Below are positions 7,441 to 17,843 of a DNA stretch of 33,430 bases, one piece after another. The notes beneath the pieces were generated by a model that saw only the letters and a program-made list of their open reading frames with translations, was not told the DNA's origin and did not search any database. The translations under genes were made by a program, and so were the position numbers. The stretch is taken from contig JAHYIY010000028.1 of the NCBI GenBank assembly GCA_019429255.1, positions 1-33,430 of the forward strand. Direction: 5' to 3'. Origin of the DNA: Desulfuromonadales bacterium (GTDB lineage Bacteria > Desulfobacterota > Desulfuromonadia > Desulfuromonadales > Geopsychrobacteraceae). Every line of letters begins with the position of its first letter. The first letter of the stretch is position 1.

Positions 7441-8947
7441 TAAAAACCTCCTGATAGCAGCTTTTTCCGGTGGGTTGTTGGCCTTGTCGTTCCCGCGTCC
7501 CGATTTTTATTGGCTCGCCTGGGTGGCATTGGTACCGCTGCTGCTGGTGATGGAAAAACGCCCCTTCGCCAGCGGTTTTTGGGCCGGGGCGGTCTTTTTT
7601 GCCGCTGTTCTCTACTGGCTCAATATTGTCATGACCACCTTTGGCGGCCTTGATCCCTTCTCCTCCCTGGTAGCCTATCTGCTGCTGGTCACCTATCTGG
7701 CGCTGTTTTTCGGCGTTGCCACCTGGCTTGCCCGGCGCGGTAAGCTGCGTCTTGGTATCCCGGTTCTGCTCAGTCTGCCGATTATCTGGGTCGCCCTTGA
7801 ATTTTTGCGCGGCTGGCTACTGACCGGCTTTCCCTGGGCGTTGATTGGTTATTCCCAGCAGAATTTCAGCCTGGCTATCCAAAGTGCTGATGTCACCGGC
7901 GTTTATGGCGTTAGCCTGATGCTGATTGCGGTCAATGCCCTGATCGCCCAAGTGATTCAGTATCCCCGGCATTCCTTTAGTCGCTGGGCGGTTGGCGGCG
8001 TGGCGCTGCTGCTGATCAGTCACTTTGGTTATGGGGTCTGGCGCTCGGGACAGTTGGCCGATGATCGTCCGCAGCAGTTACAGGTGGCGCTGATTCAGGG
8101 CAATTTTGAGCAGTCGCAAAAATGGGACCCGGCCTTGCAGCAGGAGACCATCGAGCGCTATCTGTCGCTGTCGCAGCAGGCCCTGGCACAGAGTCCTGAT
8201 CTGCTGATTTGGCCGGAAGCGGCAACCCCCTTTTTTCTCCAGGATCCTTCCGCGCTGGCCGCCCAGGTTCATGCTTTTCCGCCGCGCAGCGGCGTACCGC
8301 TGCTGGTGGGTACCCCGGCTTATCAGGTGACGGCCGCCGGCGAATATCAATACTTAAACAGTGCCTTTATGATCGGCACCGATGGTGTCCGGCACGGGCG
8401 TTCCGACAAGGTTCATCTGGTCCCCTTTGGTGAATATGTGCCGCTGGGTCGGTTGCTTTCCTTTATCGACAAACTGGTGGTGGGTGTTGGTGACTTTGTC
8501 CCGGGAGCCATTGCCCCTTTGCCGCTGGGAGAGCACTCTCTGGGAGTTCTGGTCTGTTATGAGGTGATTTTCCCCTATCTGGCGCGCCGGCATGTTCGGC
8601 AGGGGGCCGATCTGCTGGTGAATATTACCAACGATGCTTGGTTCGGGCATTCATCAGCTCCCTATCAGCACCTGGCCATGGCGCGCTTCCGGGCAATTGA
8701 ACACCGTATCTGGCTGGCGCGTTCGGCCAACACCGGCATCTCCGCCCTGATTGCCCCCAGCGGTGAGGTCGTTCTGTCCGGGCCGATCTTTGAACCCTTG
8801 CAGATGACCGGCCGGGTCGGCCTTGGCGCTGTGCCGACCTTTTATACGCGCTTTGGTGATCTGTTTGCCGTTGCCTGTCTGCTGCTGACCACCCTGCTGG
8901 CCATCGCCCAGGGGGTTGTTCCCCGCCTGCGTAAGAAAGCCGCCTGA
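7424..8947 (+). CDS. lnt: Apolipoprotein N-acyltransferase
   Basis: Lnt adds the third acyl chain to lipoproteins at the periplasmic face of the inner membrane. The 507-residue protein has an N-terminal block of hydrophobic helices (about 1-200) and a periplasmic nitrilase-fold domain. The catalytic triad is visible: Glu265 in WPEA, Lys329 in DKVHLVPFGEY and Cys378 in LVCYEVIFP, close to E. coli Glu267/Lys335/Cys387. A last helix lies near the C-terminus. The start ATGATG lies inside the 3' end of the corC-like gene, implying translational coupling; the longer upstream reading frame adds 22 non-homologous residues. Confidence 0.95.
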   Translation: MMTRIDKNLLIAAFSGGLLALSFPRPDFYWLAWVALVPLLLVMEKRPFASGFWAGAVFFAAVLYWLNIVMTTFGGLDPFSSLVAYLLLVTYLALFFGVATWLARRGKLRLGIPVLLSLPIIWVALEFLRGWLLTGFPWALIGYSQQNFSLAIQSADVTGVYGVSLMLIAVNALIAQVIQYPRHSFSRWAVGGVALLLISHFGYGVWRSGQLADDRPQQLQVALIQGNFEQSQKWDPALQQETIERYLSLSQQALAQSPDLLIWPEAATPFFLQDPSALAAQVHAFPPRSGVPLLVGTPAYQVTAAGEYQYLNSAFMIGTDGVRHGRSDKVHLVPFGEYVPLGRLLSFIDKLVVGVGDFVPGAIAPLPLGEHSLGVLVCYEVIFPYLARRHVRQGADLLVNITNDAWFGHSSAPYQHLAMARFRAIEHRIWLARSANTGISALIAPSGEVVLSGPIFEPLQMTGRVGLGAVPTFYTRFGDLFAVACLLLTTLLAIAQGVVPRLRKKAA

Positions 8948-8987
8948 ATGATTCACAATCATTTGTCGTTTAACCCCGTTTCTCTGT

Positions 8988-8993
8988 TATCAT
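8988..8993 (+). promoter_or_regulatory. Possible extended -10 promoter for Na/Pi gene
   Basis: TGT plus TATCAT is an extended -10 box in the 221-base gap between lnt and the Na/Pi transporter gene. TTGTCG at 8963-8968 could be a -35 box, but the spacing is 19 bases. A small palindrome, ATGATT-CAC-AATCAT, at 8948-8962 directly follows the lnt stop codon. No clear Pho box repeat was found in the gap. Confidence 0.3.
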
Positions 8994-9168
8994 TCTGCCG
9001 GTGAGATTGCGCCAATGGATAAAGCGCTTGTCATCCTTGCGTACCTTTGTCGATAATCCTTTCGCTATGGTTCTGCAGGCGTAATGGCTTCCCGCATCCG
9101 CGGGCCTGACGATAAAAATCAGTTGTTGATTCTTTTGCCCTGCACTTTAAAACCCCCAGGCGCTAATA

Positions 9169-10923
9169 ATGACCCGAATCCTGTCCGTTATGTGCCCGTT
9201 GATGATTGTGCTGAGCGTTGCCCCGGCAGCGGCAGGCCTTGGTGCGCCCGAAGCTCAAAATGTATCATGGGGGGGCATGCTGATGGGGCTTTTTGGTGGT
9301 CTGGCGTTGTTTCTGCTGGGGCTGGATCGTTTGACCGAATCCCTTAAAGCAGCAGCCGGATCGCGTCTGCAGTCCTGCCTTGAGCGTTTTACCAGCAACC
9401 GTTTCAGTGGTGCCCTGATTGGCGCGCTGACGACCGCCATGCTGCAGTCTTCATCGGTGACCACTGTCCTGGTTGTGGGTTTTGTCAGTGCCGGGGTGAT
9501 GAGCTTAAGTCATTCGGTCGGCGTTATCATGGGCGCCAATATCGGTTCGACCTTTACCGCCCAGATTATTGCCTTTAATGTTTCAGGATACGCATTGTCG
9601 TTGGTGGCCGGCGGATTTGCGATACTGACCTTTGCCCGGCGCGAACAGTTTCGCCACTACGGCGGGGCGTTGCTGGGGTTGGGGCTGATTTTTTTTGGTA
9701 TGGGAATCATGACCGATGCTATGGTGCCGCTGCGTTCCTATCCGCCTTTTCTAGAGTGGATGGTGGAGATGGCGAACCCGTTGATTGGTCTGCTGATCGG
9801 CGCCCTTTTTACCGCCCTGATCCAGTCTTCCGCTGCGACAACGGGCCTGGTTATTATCATGGCCAGCCAGGGTTTTGTTTCCTTGCCGGCCGGTATTGCC
9901 CTGGCGTTGGGGGCCAACATAGGTACCTGCGTGACCGCTATGCTGGCGACCCTCGGTAAACCTCGCGCTGCATTGCGTGCTGCCACTGTTCATGTGTTGT
10001 TTAATATTGCCGGGGTGCTGTTGTGGCTCGGTTTTATCGACCAGTTGGTCGCCTTGACGGTGACCCTGTCACCACAGTATCTCGACCTCGAGGGGATGGG
10101 TCGGTTGGCAGCGGAAACGCCGCGCCAGATTGCCAATGCCAACACCCTGTTTAATGTTGTCAATACCCTGGTGTTTATCGGCTTCGCGCCCATTTTTGCC
10201 AGACTGGTGATGATGCTGGTGCCGGATCGCAAGGAGCCGGACAAGCTCCCGGTCGTTGCTCCGCAGTATCTTGATGAACGCCTGCTGGATACCCCGGCGG
10301 CGGCACTGAATCTGGTGCGGATGGAGATCGGTCACCTGGGGCAGGAGGTGGGACAGATGACCCAGGCAATCTGGCCGGCGCTGGAAAAACTCGACAATAA
10401 TCTGTTTCGGGACGTTAAAAAACGCGATGATGCCATTGATCTGCTCCACGCCGCAATCATCAGGTACCTTTCCTTGCTCGGCAAGAAAGAGTTGACCGAG
10501 AGTCAAGCTCACGACTATTACCTGTTGAGTCAAGCGGCAGATACACTGGAGCGGATTGGTGACATTATTGAGTCGGAGCTGGTTGAGGCCGGCTTCCGAA
10601 TGGCGCAATTGCACCTGCACCCCGGTAAGCAGATTAAGGAGCTGTTGGGGCGCTTGCATGCCTTTATCTGTAGTGCTGTCGAACTGGCGGTTCGCGCGGT
10701 CAGCGAAAATGATAGCGGTCCGGCTCAAGAGGTTCTGGCTTTACGCCGTGATGTCAATGAAACGGTTGAAGGGGCTTTTCGTCGGCAAGTGGCGAGTATG
10801 GCAGCGAGTGATACGGAACGTCTGAAATTGTTGCAGCTTGAGTTCGAGATAACCGATAAGCTCAAGCAGATTTATTCGTTGACCAAGCGCATTGCGCGAC
10901 TTTACCATGCTCATAATGAATAA
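9169..10923 (+). CDS. Na/Pi cotransporter with PhoU-like tail
   Basis: This 584-residue protein is of the Na/Pi-cotransporter II (NptA/YjbB) family. A signal-like segment starts it (cleavage near APAAAG). Two inverted-topology transport repeats each carry the QSS motif: MLQSSSVTT (about 87-95) and LIQSSAATT (about 219-227). After about residue 350 the protein becomes a soluble helical PhoU-like domain ending in a charged coiled region. It should move phosphate with sodium across the inner membrane; bacterial relatives may act as exporters, so direction is not claimed. It ends 27 bases before kdsB. The ribosome site before ATG 9169 is weak (CAGG, spacing 8). Confidence 0.88.
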   Translation: MTRILSVMCPLMIVLSVAPAAAGLGAPEAQNVSWGGMLMGLFGGLALFLLGLDRLTESLKAAAGSRLQSCLERFTSNRFSGALIGALTTAMLQSSSVTTVLVVGFVSAGVMSLSHSVGVIMGANIGSTFTAQIIAFNVSGYALSLVAGGFAILTFARREQFRHYGGALLGLGLIFFGMGIMTDAMVPLRSYPPFLEWMVEMANPLIGLLIGALFTALIQSSAATTGLVIIMASQGFVSLPAGIALALGANIGTCVTAMLATLGKPRAALRAATVHVLFNIAGVLLWLGFIDQLVALTVTLSPQYLDLEGMGRLAAETPRQIANANTLFNVVNTLVFIGFAPIFARLVMMLVPDRKEPDKLPVVAPQYLDERLLDTPAAALNLVRMEIGHLGQEVGQMTQAIWPALEKLDNNLFRDVKKRDDAIDLLHAAIIRYLSLLGKKELTESQAHDYYLLSQAADTLERIGDIIESELVEAGFRMAQLHLHPGKQIKELLGRLHAFICSAVELAVRAVSENDSGPAQEVLALRRDVNETVEGAFRRQVASMAASDTERLKLLQLEFEITDKLKQIYSLTKRIARLYHAHNE

Positions 10924-10950
10924 CTTCTCCATCCTGAGGATTGCTACCTG

Positions 10951-11715
10951 ATGAAAAAAGTGACTGCGATTATTCCGGCTCGCTACGCTTCAACGCGCTT
11001 TCCCGGCAAGCCCCTGGCCTTGTTACAGGGGCTGCCGATGATTCAGCATGTCTGCCGGCGGGTGGCCGCCGCTGACCTGGTTGATCGTGTTATTGTGGCT
11101 ACCGATGACCAGCGTATCCTGGACGCCGTCCTCGGGTTTGGCGGCGAGGCGATGATGACGTCCGCTGATCACCCGACCGGGACTGATCGACTGGCAGAGG
11201 TAGCGGGGGTACTCGACAGTGAGCTGATCGTCAATGTACAGGGGGATGAGCCGCTGATTCAGCCGCAGATGATCAATCAGGCGATACGACCGCTGCTTGA
11301 CGATGCAGCTATCGAGATGGGAACCCTGGCAGCACGATTGACCAGAGTGGAAGACTTCCACAGCCCTCATGTGGTCAAAGTGGTCAGGGATCTGGCCGGT
11401 TTTGCCTTGTATTTCTCTCGTGCTCCGATCCCCTGGCCACGCGATCTCGGTGAGTTGGAGTTGGAGGAGCGTTTGCCGCAGCTGGCAGTGTGGCGCCATG
11501 TTGGTCTCTATGTCTATCGGCGTGCGCTGCTGCTGGACTATCCGAATTGGCCGGAAACGCCTCTGGAAAAACTGGAGCGTCTTGAGCAGTTGCGCGCGTT
11601 GGAACGGGGTGTGCGCCTTTACGTTGCCGAAACCGAGTGGGATAGCCACGGCGTTGATACCCCGGCTGACCTGAAGCGCGTTGAAATGCTGATGAATCAG
11701 GAAAAAAACAGTTAA
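10951..11715 (+). CDS. kdsB: CMP-Kdo synthetase (3-deoxy-manno-octulosonate cytidylyltransferase)
   Basis: KdsB activates Kdo with CTP to CMP-Kdo for lipid A core assembly, in the cytoplasm. The 254-residue protein is of normal length. It starts with the nucleotide-binding motif IPARYASTRFPGKPL (residues 8-22), then has ATDDQRI (about 51-57), the HPTGTDRLAE loop (about 74-83) and NVQGDEPLI (about 94-102). The ATG is preceded by GAGGA. It heads a Kdo/LPS-export gene series on the plus strand, and the next gene supplies its CTP. Confidence 0.96.
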   Translation: MKKVTAIIPARYASTRFPGKPLALLQGLPMIQHVCRRVAAADLVDRVIVATDDQRILDAVLGFGGEAMMTSADHPTGTDRLAEVAGVLDSELIVNVQGDEPLIQPQMINQAIRPLLDDAAIEMGTLAARLTRVEDFHSPHVVKVVRDLAGFALYFSRAPIPWPRDLGELELEERLPQLAVWRHVGLYVYRRALLLDYPNWPETPLEKLERLEQLRALERGVRLYVAETEWDSHGVDTPADLKRVEMLMNQEKNS

Positions 11716-13461
<1,746 letters not shown>

Positions 13462-13465
13462 CAAC

Positions 13466-14302
13466 GTGGAACAAGTCACCGTTGGCAAAACGCACTTTGG
13501 CGGTAACAAGCCCCTGGTATTGATTGCCGGGCCCTGTGCTATTGAAGACGAAAATCTGACCTTACGCATTGCCGAAGGGCTCAAGGAGATTACCTCCCGG
13601 CTTGGTTGCGAGCTGGTGTTCAAGGCCTCCTACGACAAGGCCAATCGGACTTCAGTCAGCTCTTTTCGAGGTTTGGGGATGGAATCCGGATTACGGATTC
13701 TGGAGCGGGTCAAGAAGGAATTTGAGCTGCCGATTCTCTCTGATGTCCATGATGTGAGCCAGATTGCTGCTGCTGCCGAAGTCCTGGATGTGTTGCAGAT
13801 TCCCGCTTTTTTGTGCCGGCAGACTGACCTGCTGGTGGCGGCCGGGCGGACGGGTAAGCCGATCAATATCAAAAAGGGGCAGTTTCTTGCGCCCTGGGAC
13901 ATGGAGCACGGTGTCAACAAGGTTGTTTCAACCGGTAACCGCCAGATTCTGCTGACCGAACGGGGTGCGACCTTTGGCTATAATAATCTGGTGACCGACA
14001 TGCGCGCCCTGGTGATTATGCGCCAGTTGGGCTACCCGGTGATTTTCGATGCGACCCACTCGGTGCAGTTGCCCGGGGGCGCCGGTGGTTCATCCGGCGG
14101 CCAGCGCCAGTTCGTCGCTGCGCTATCGCGGGCAGCGGTAGCTACCGGCATTGATGGCCTGTTCTGGGAAGTGCACGAAGACCCTGATCGAGCCCTGTGT
14201 GATGGGGCTAATTCCCTGCCGCTGGCGCAGGTGGAGGCGATGTTAACGCAGATCCTGGCAATCGATACGCTGGTGAAAGAAACTTTGGCTCAAGGTGAAT
14301 AA
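13466..14302 (+). CDS. kdsA: Kdo-8-phosphate synthase
   Basis: KdsA condenses PEP with arabinose 5-phosphate to give Kdo 8-phosphate. The 278-residue protein has the family motifs LIAGPCAIE (about 18-26), FKASYDKANRTS (about 52-63), the FDATHSVQLPGG loop (about 193-204) and WEVHEDPDRALCDG near the C-terminus. The start is GTG at 13466, with ribosome site GGCAGGAG lying inside the end of pyrG. The stop is 3 bases before the next gene. kdsA, kdsD and kdsC here are the successive steps of Kdo synthesis. Confidence 0.97.
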   Translation: MEQVTVGKTHFGGNKPLVLIAGPCAIEDENLTLRIAEGLKEITSRLGCELVFKASYDKANRTSVSSFRGLGMESGLRILERVKKEFELPILSDVHDVSQIAAAAEVLDVLQIPAFLCRQTDLLVAAGRTGKPINIKKGQFLAPWDMEHGVNKVVSTGNRQILLTERGATFGYNNLVTDMRALVIMRQLGYPVIFDATHSVQLPGGAGGSSGGQRQFVAALSRAAVATGIDGLFWEVHEDPDRALCDGANSLPLAQVEAMLTQILAIDTLVKETLAQGE

Positions 14303-14305
14303 TAT

Positions 14306-15268
14306 ATGCTTGAAATAGCCCGACGGGTATTGCAGATTGAGGCAGATGCTGTTTATGCCTTGAAAGAACGATTGAACGAAGACTTTATCAAGGCAATTAA
14401 GATAATTATGGCTTGCCAGGGGAAGGTGGTTGTCACCGGCATGGGCAAATCCGGCCTGATCTGTCACAAGATAGCCGCGACCATGGCCTCGACCGGGACA
14501 CCGACCTTTTTTCTTCACCCGGCCGAAGGTATCCATGGTGACCTGGGGATGCTGTCACGCGGCGATGTGGTGATAGCTGTCTCTTATTCCGGCGAAACTG
14601 AAGAGATCTGTCGCATTCTGCCGGTGATCAAGCGCATGGGGTTGCCCCTGATTGCCATGTCGGGGCGTCCGGCCAGCACCCTGGGAATTGCTGGTGATGT
14701 CCATCTGGATGTCAGTGTTGCCGAAGAAGCTTGCCCGTTGGGGCTGGCACCAACGGCGAGCACTACCGCCACCCTGGCGATGGGAGATGCCCTGGCGGTG
14801 GCTCTGTTGAATGAACGTGGATTCCGGGCCGAAGATTTTGCCATGTTCCATCCCGGCGGCGCTTTGGGTAAAAAACTGCTGTTGCGGGTTGAGGATCTGA
14901 TGCACAAAGGGGCCGACATCCCGCTGGTGTCACCGGACACCTTACTGCGCGATGCCCTGTTTGAAATTACCAGCAAAAAACTGGGGGTGACCGGGGTAGT
15001 CGACTCCGCCGGTTTATTGCTGGGGGTGTTTACCGATGGCGATCTACGGCGGATGATGGAGCATGGGCTGGAAACCCTGCAACTACCTATCGCCGATGCC
15101 ATGTCGACTTCGCCCAAGCGGATTTTACGACGTAATCTGGCGGCCAAGGCCCTGCAGATCATGGAGCAGCATGCCATCACGTCTCTTTTTGTTTTTGAGG
15201 ATGAACAGAGCCAGGTGCCCATCGGTATTATCCACCTCCACGATCTGTTGCGGGCCGGAGTGGTTTGA
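14306..15268 (+). CDS. kdsD: Arabinose-5-phosphate isomerase (KdsD/KpsF family)
   Basis: This enzyme isomerises ribulose 5-phosphate to arabinose 5-phosphate, the KdsA substrate. The 320-residue protein has an N-terminal SIS sugar-isomerase domain (about 30-170, with GMGKSGLICHKIA and VSYSGETEEI) and two C-terminal CBS domains (about 195-320). The HPGGALGKKLL link between them is typical. Its stop codon overlaps the start of kdsC (TGATG), so the two are translationally coupled. KpsF would be the name if it served capsule synthesis, but the lipid A neighbours favour KdsD. Confidence 0.95.
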   Translation: MLEIARRVLQIEADAVYALKERLNEDFIKAIKIIMACQGKVVVTGMGKSGLICHKIAATMASTGTPTFFLHPAEGIHGDLGMLSRGDVVIAVSYSGETEEICRILPVIKRMGLPLIAMSGRPASTLGIAGDVHLDVSVAEEACPLGLAPTASTTATLAMGDALAVALLNERGFRAEDFAMFHPGGALGKKLLLRVEDLMHKGADIPLVSPDTLLRDALFEITSKKLGVTGVVDSAGLLLGVFTDGDLRRMMEHGLETLQLPIADAMSTSPKRILRRNLAAKALQIMEQHAITSLFVFEDEQSQVPIGIIHLHDLLRAGVV

Positions 15269-15798
15269 TGAGTGTGCAACTGAACGATAAACTTGCCGCC
15301 ATCAAATTGTTGCTGCTTGATGTTGATGGCGTCATGACCGATGGCCGCATCATTTACGATCAACAGGGTAATGAGCTAAAAGCTTTTGATGTCAAAGATG
15401 GTCATGGCCTGAAGATGCTGCAACGCGCCGGCTTTCAGGTCGGGATTATCACTGGCCGCTCATCGGCTATCGTTGACCGGCGCGCTGAGGAGTTGGGGAT
15501 CGCTATTGTGTATCAGGGGGCGAAGACCAAACTCGAGCCCTACCTGAAAATCCTTAAGCACACCGGCCTGGCTGATCATCAGGTTGCCTATGTCGGGGAT
15601 GATCTGATTGACCTGCCCCTTCTCCAGCGTGTCGGTTTCAGCGCCACCGTTGCCGATGCCGTGCCGCAACTGGCAGAACGGGTCGATTACGTCACGCGCC
15701 GGGACGGTGGTCGCGGTGCGGTCAGAGAAATCTGCGATCTGCTGTTGCAGGGCGGTGGTCACTGGCATGAGCAGACAGCGCGTTATTTTTCCCCGTGA
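15268..15798 (+). CDS. kdsC: Kdo-8-phosphate phosphatase
   Basis: KdsC removes the phosphate from Kdo 8-phosphate. It is a 176-residue HAD-superfamily protein without a large cap domain, as usual for this tetrameric enzyme. The catalytic DVDGVMTDG motif has Asp18 and Asp20, followed by TGRSS (motif II), a conserved Lys in KTKLEPY and GDDLIDLPLL (motif III/IV). The ATG at 15268 overlaps the kdsD stop by one base; the TTG just before it is not needed. A 37-base gap separates it from lptC. Confidence 0.95.
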   Translation: MSVQLNDKLAAIKLLLLDVDGVMTDGRIIYDQQGNELKAFDVKDGHGLKMLQRAGFQVGIITGRSSAIVDRRAEELGIAIVYQGAKTKLEPYLKILKHTGLADHQVAYVGDDLIDLPLLQRVGFSATVADAVPQLAERVDYVTRRDGGRGAVREICDLLLQGGGHWHEQTARYFSP

Positions 15799-15835
15799 GT
15801 GATTCTGTGTGTCATAATCAGGCGCTGACGCAGCC

Positions 15836-16414
15836 ATGCTGAATCTGCGGCGAATTCTGGCACTGGTCATCCTGCTGGCAGTTGTCCTGCTCAGTCTGGT
15901 GGTCTGGCGGCATGTCCGGCAAATGCCCCTGCAGGAAATTCTCACAACCCTGCCTCAGGATATTGATCTGGCCCTGGATAACCTGAACTACACGGAAACT
16001 CAAGACGATCGCAAGCGCTGGACCCTGGTTGCCGATCGCGCTGAGTATCTGCGCAGCAGCAATCTGGTGCGGCTGAACCCGGTGCAGCTGACTTTTTATC
16101 AAGCCGGCGCATTTGGTGATTTAACCCTGACCGCCACCCATGGGGAGCTGCAGGAAGATACCCGCCAGCTCGATATTTGGGGTGATGTCGTGATTGTTGG
16201 TGAGGGTGGCGAACGTTTGCAGACGGAATCCCTGCGTTATGATGACCAACGGCGGCAGCTTTCAACCGCTGCGCCGATCCATTATCGGGCTCCGCGAATG
16301 GAATTGACCGGTGTGGGGCTGCTGGTCGATATTGAAAAAAACACCATGCGGGTAAAAAAAGATGTCAGGATGCTGCTGTTGCCGGAACCAAAGGAGAATC
16401 CGGGTGAGAATTGA
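15836..16414 (+). CDS. lptC: LPS export protein LptC
   Basis: LptC is the inner-membrane-anchored periplasmic link between the LptBFG transporter and LptA. The 192-residue protein has a short basic start, one membrane helix (about 5-23) and a beta-rich LptC/YrbK domain with the pattern LTATHGELQEDTRQLDIWGDVVI (about 98-120). Sequence conservation is low, as is usual for LptC, so the position between kdsC and lptA is an important part of the call. It overlaps the lptA start by 11 bases. The ribosome site before ATG 15836 is weak. Confidence 0.9.
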   Translation: MLNLRRILALVILLAVVLLSLVVWRHVRQMPLQEILTTLPQDIDLALDNLNYTETQDDRKRWTLVADRAEYLRSSNLVRLNPVQLTFYQAGAFGDLTLTATHGELQEDTRQLDIWGDVVIVGEGGERLQTESLRYDDQRRQLSTAAPIHYRAPRMELTGVGLLVDIEKNTMRVKKDVRMLLLPEPKENPGEN

Positions 16415-16904
16415 TCTGATCCTCAAGTGTCTATTGCTATTGATCTTTGGCTGGACGGCTAACGCTGTTGCAGTCGATTTCCTGGCTGCGGCGGACCGAG
16501 ATCAGCCGCTGGAAATCACTTCGCAGCAACTGGAAGTATTTCAGGATGAACAAAAATCTCTATTTAGCGGCGCAGTCGTAGCGCAGCAGGGGGAAATGAC
16601 CCTCTATACCGATCAGCTTACGGTGATCTTTGACGGTCAGAACGACGTCAGCCGCATCGAAGCTGCAGGTAGCGTACGCATTGAAGAACCCTTGCGCAAA
16701 GCGCGTGGTGACCATGCTGTTTTTGACCGTGATGCCGACACCCTGATTTTGTCCGGCAATGCCGAGGTGGTGCAGGGGGAAAATCGTATCACCGGCGATG
16801 AAATTACCCTGTTTATCGGTCAGAACCGCAGCCTTGTCAAAAGTCACGACAGCGGCCGGGTACGGGCGGTGATCCTGCCGGAAAAACAACCGGAGTCGCC
16901 GTGA
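16404..16904 (+). CDS. lptA: LPS transport periplasmic protein LptA
   Basis: LptA forms the periplasmic bridge that carries LPS to the outer membrane. The 166-residue protein starts at GTG 16404, with AAGGAG seven bases upstream inside lptC. The first 22 residues form a signal peptide (cleavage near ANAVA). The OstA domain follows, with the pattern [15 protein letters not shown] and the beta-jellyroll repeats [19 protein letters not shown] and [19 protein letters not shown]. It overlaps lptB by four bases (GTGA). A longer upstream reading frame begins with a Cys-rich stretch that is only the lptC frame shifted. Confidence 0.93.
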   Translation: MRIDLILKCLLLLIFGWTANAVAVDFLAAADRDQPLEITSQQLEVFQDEQKSLFSGAVVAQQGEMTLYTDQLTVIFDGQNDVSRIEAAGSVRIEEPLRKARGDHAVFDRDADTLILSGNAEVVQGENRITGDEITLFIGQNRSLVKSHDSGRVRAVILPEKQPESP

Positions 16905-17626
16905 AACGAACCCTGCGGGCTACCGGTTTACGCAAATCCTACGCTGGTCGTGAGGTCGTCGCCGGTGTTGATCTGGAAGTCAGTTCCGGTGAAGTGATCG
17001 GCCTGCTTGGGCCCAATGGTGCCGGTAAAACGACCAGCTTTTATATGGTGGTTGGTCTGGCAGCTCCCGATCAAGGGCAGATTTTTCTTGATCAAACCGA
17101 GTTGACGGCCATGCCCATGTATCAGCGCGCGCGCGCCGGAATTTCTTATCTGCCGCAGGAACCTTCGGTCTTTCGTAAACTGTCGGTCGCTGAAAACCTC
17201 CTGGCGATCATCGAGACCCTGAACCTGACCAAAGCTGAACAACAGCAGCGTTTAGAGCAGTTGTTGGCCGATTTGAACGTCGCCCATATTCGTGATTCAA
17301 AAGGCTTTGCCCTGTCCGGCGGCGAACGTCGACGGGTTGAAATTGCCCGCTCGCTGGTGCTTAAGCCGGCCTTTTTGCTCCTCGATGAGCCTTTTGCCGG
17401 TATCGATCCGATTGCGGTCATCGATATTCAGAATATTATTTCGGATCTCAAGGCGCGTGGTATCGGTATCCTGATATCGGATCATAATGTGCGCGAGACC
17501 CTTGGCGTCTGTGATCGTGGCTATATTCTTAACCAGGGGCGGGTGTTGGAATACGGTACGCCCGAGCAAATCGCGGCAAGTCCGGTGGCCCGGGAGATTT
17601 ACCTGGGAGAAAAATTCAAGCTCTGA
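16901..17626 (+). CDS. lptB: LPS export ABC transporter ATPase LptB
   Basis: LptB powers LPS extraction from the inner membrane with LptF/LptG. The 241-residue ATPase has Walker [10 protein letters not shown] (37-45), a Q-loop in YLPQEPSVF, signature LSGGERRR, Walker [12 protein letters not shown], and the H-loop ISDHNVRET. The family marker FAGIDPIAV is present. The start is GTG overlapping the lptA stop. The stop codon (17624-17626) shares its last two bases with the first bases of an interspersed repeat copy. lptF and lptG are not in the window. Confidence 0.97.
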   Translation: MKRTLRATGLRKSYAGREVVAGVDLEVSSGEVIGLLGPNGAGKTTSFYMVVGLAAPDQGQIFLDQTELTAMPMYQRARAGISYLPQEPSVFRKLSVAENLLAIIETLNLTKAEQQQRLEQLLADLNVAHIRDSKGFALSGGERRRVEIARSLVLKPAFLLLDEPFAGIDPIAVIDIQNIISDLKARGIGILISDHNVRETLGVCDRGYILNQGRVLEYGTPEQIAASPVAREIYLGEKFKL

Positions 17627-17750
17627 TGGCGTTGCAAAAACTCGCCAACTGCTGCGTTGCTGCAAATGTATCGCTGCTTCGACGTACATAAGTACGCCTC
17701 ATTGCTCGACATTTGCGCGCCTTGCATTTGACGCTTTGTGCTTAGCCATC
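17625..17750. repeat. Second copy of interspersed structured repeat
   Basis: This 126-base stretch aligns without gaps to 6308-6433 and begins with the same GATGGCG end. It lacks the right part and the far terminal inverted repeat of the first copy. Inside it GCAAATGT pairs with ACATTTGC around a GTACATAAGTAC centre. It begins within the lptB stop codon. A perfect 13-base direct repeat, TTCAAGCTCTGAT, lies at 17615-17627 and again at 17773-17785, bracketing the unit. It occupies most of the 217-base gap before rpoN. Confidence 0.8.
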
Positions 17751-17843
17751 GACTTTGATGCTGTTTGATTGCTTCAAGCTCTGATCTGACACTTAAACGA
17801 TATCTGATTTGCAAAACCATCAGGTTTGGACTACAAAGGAAAT

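Noticed and set aside
9003-9090. Stretch resembling a tRNA D-arm (GCGCCAATGGATAAAGCGC)
   Set aside because: No anticodon stem, no TTCRA arm and no acceptor pairing could be made around it.
9084-9347. 87-codon ORF overlapping the start of the Na/Pi gene
   Set aside because: Most of it is the Na/Pi coding sequence in another frame; low-complexity product and no ribosome site.
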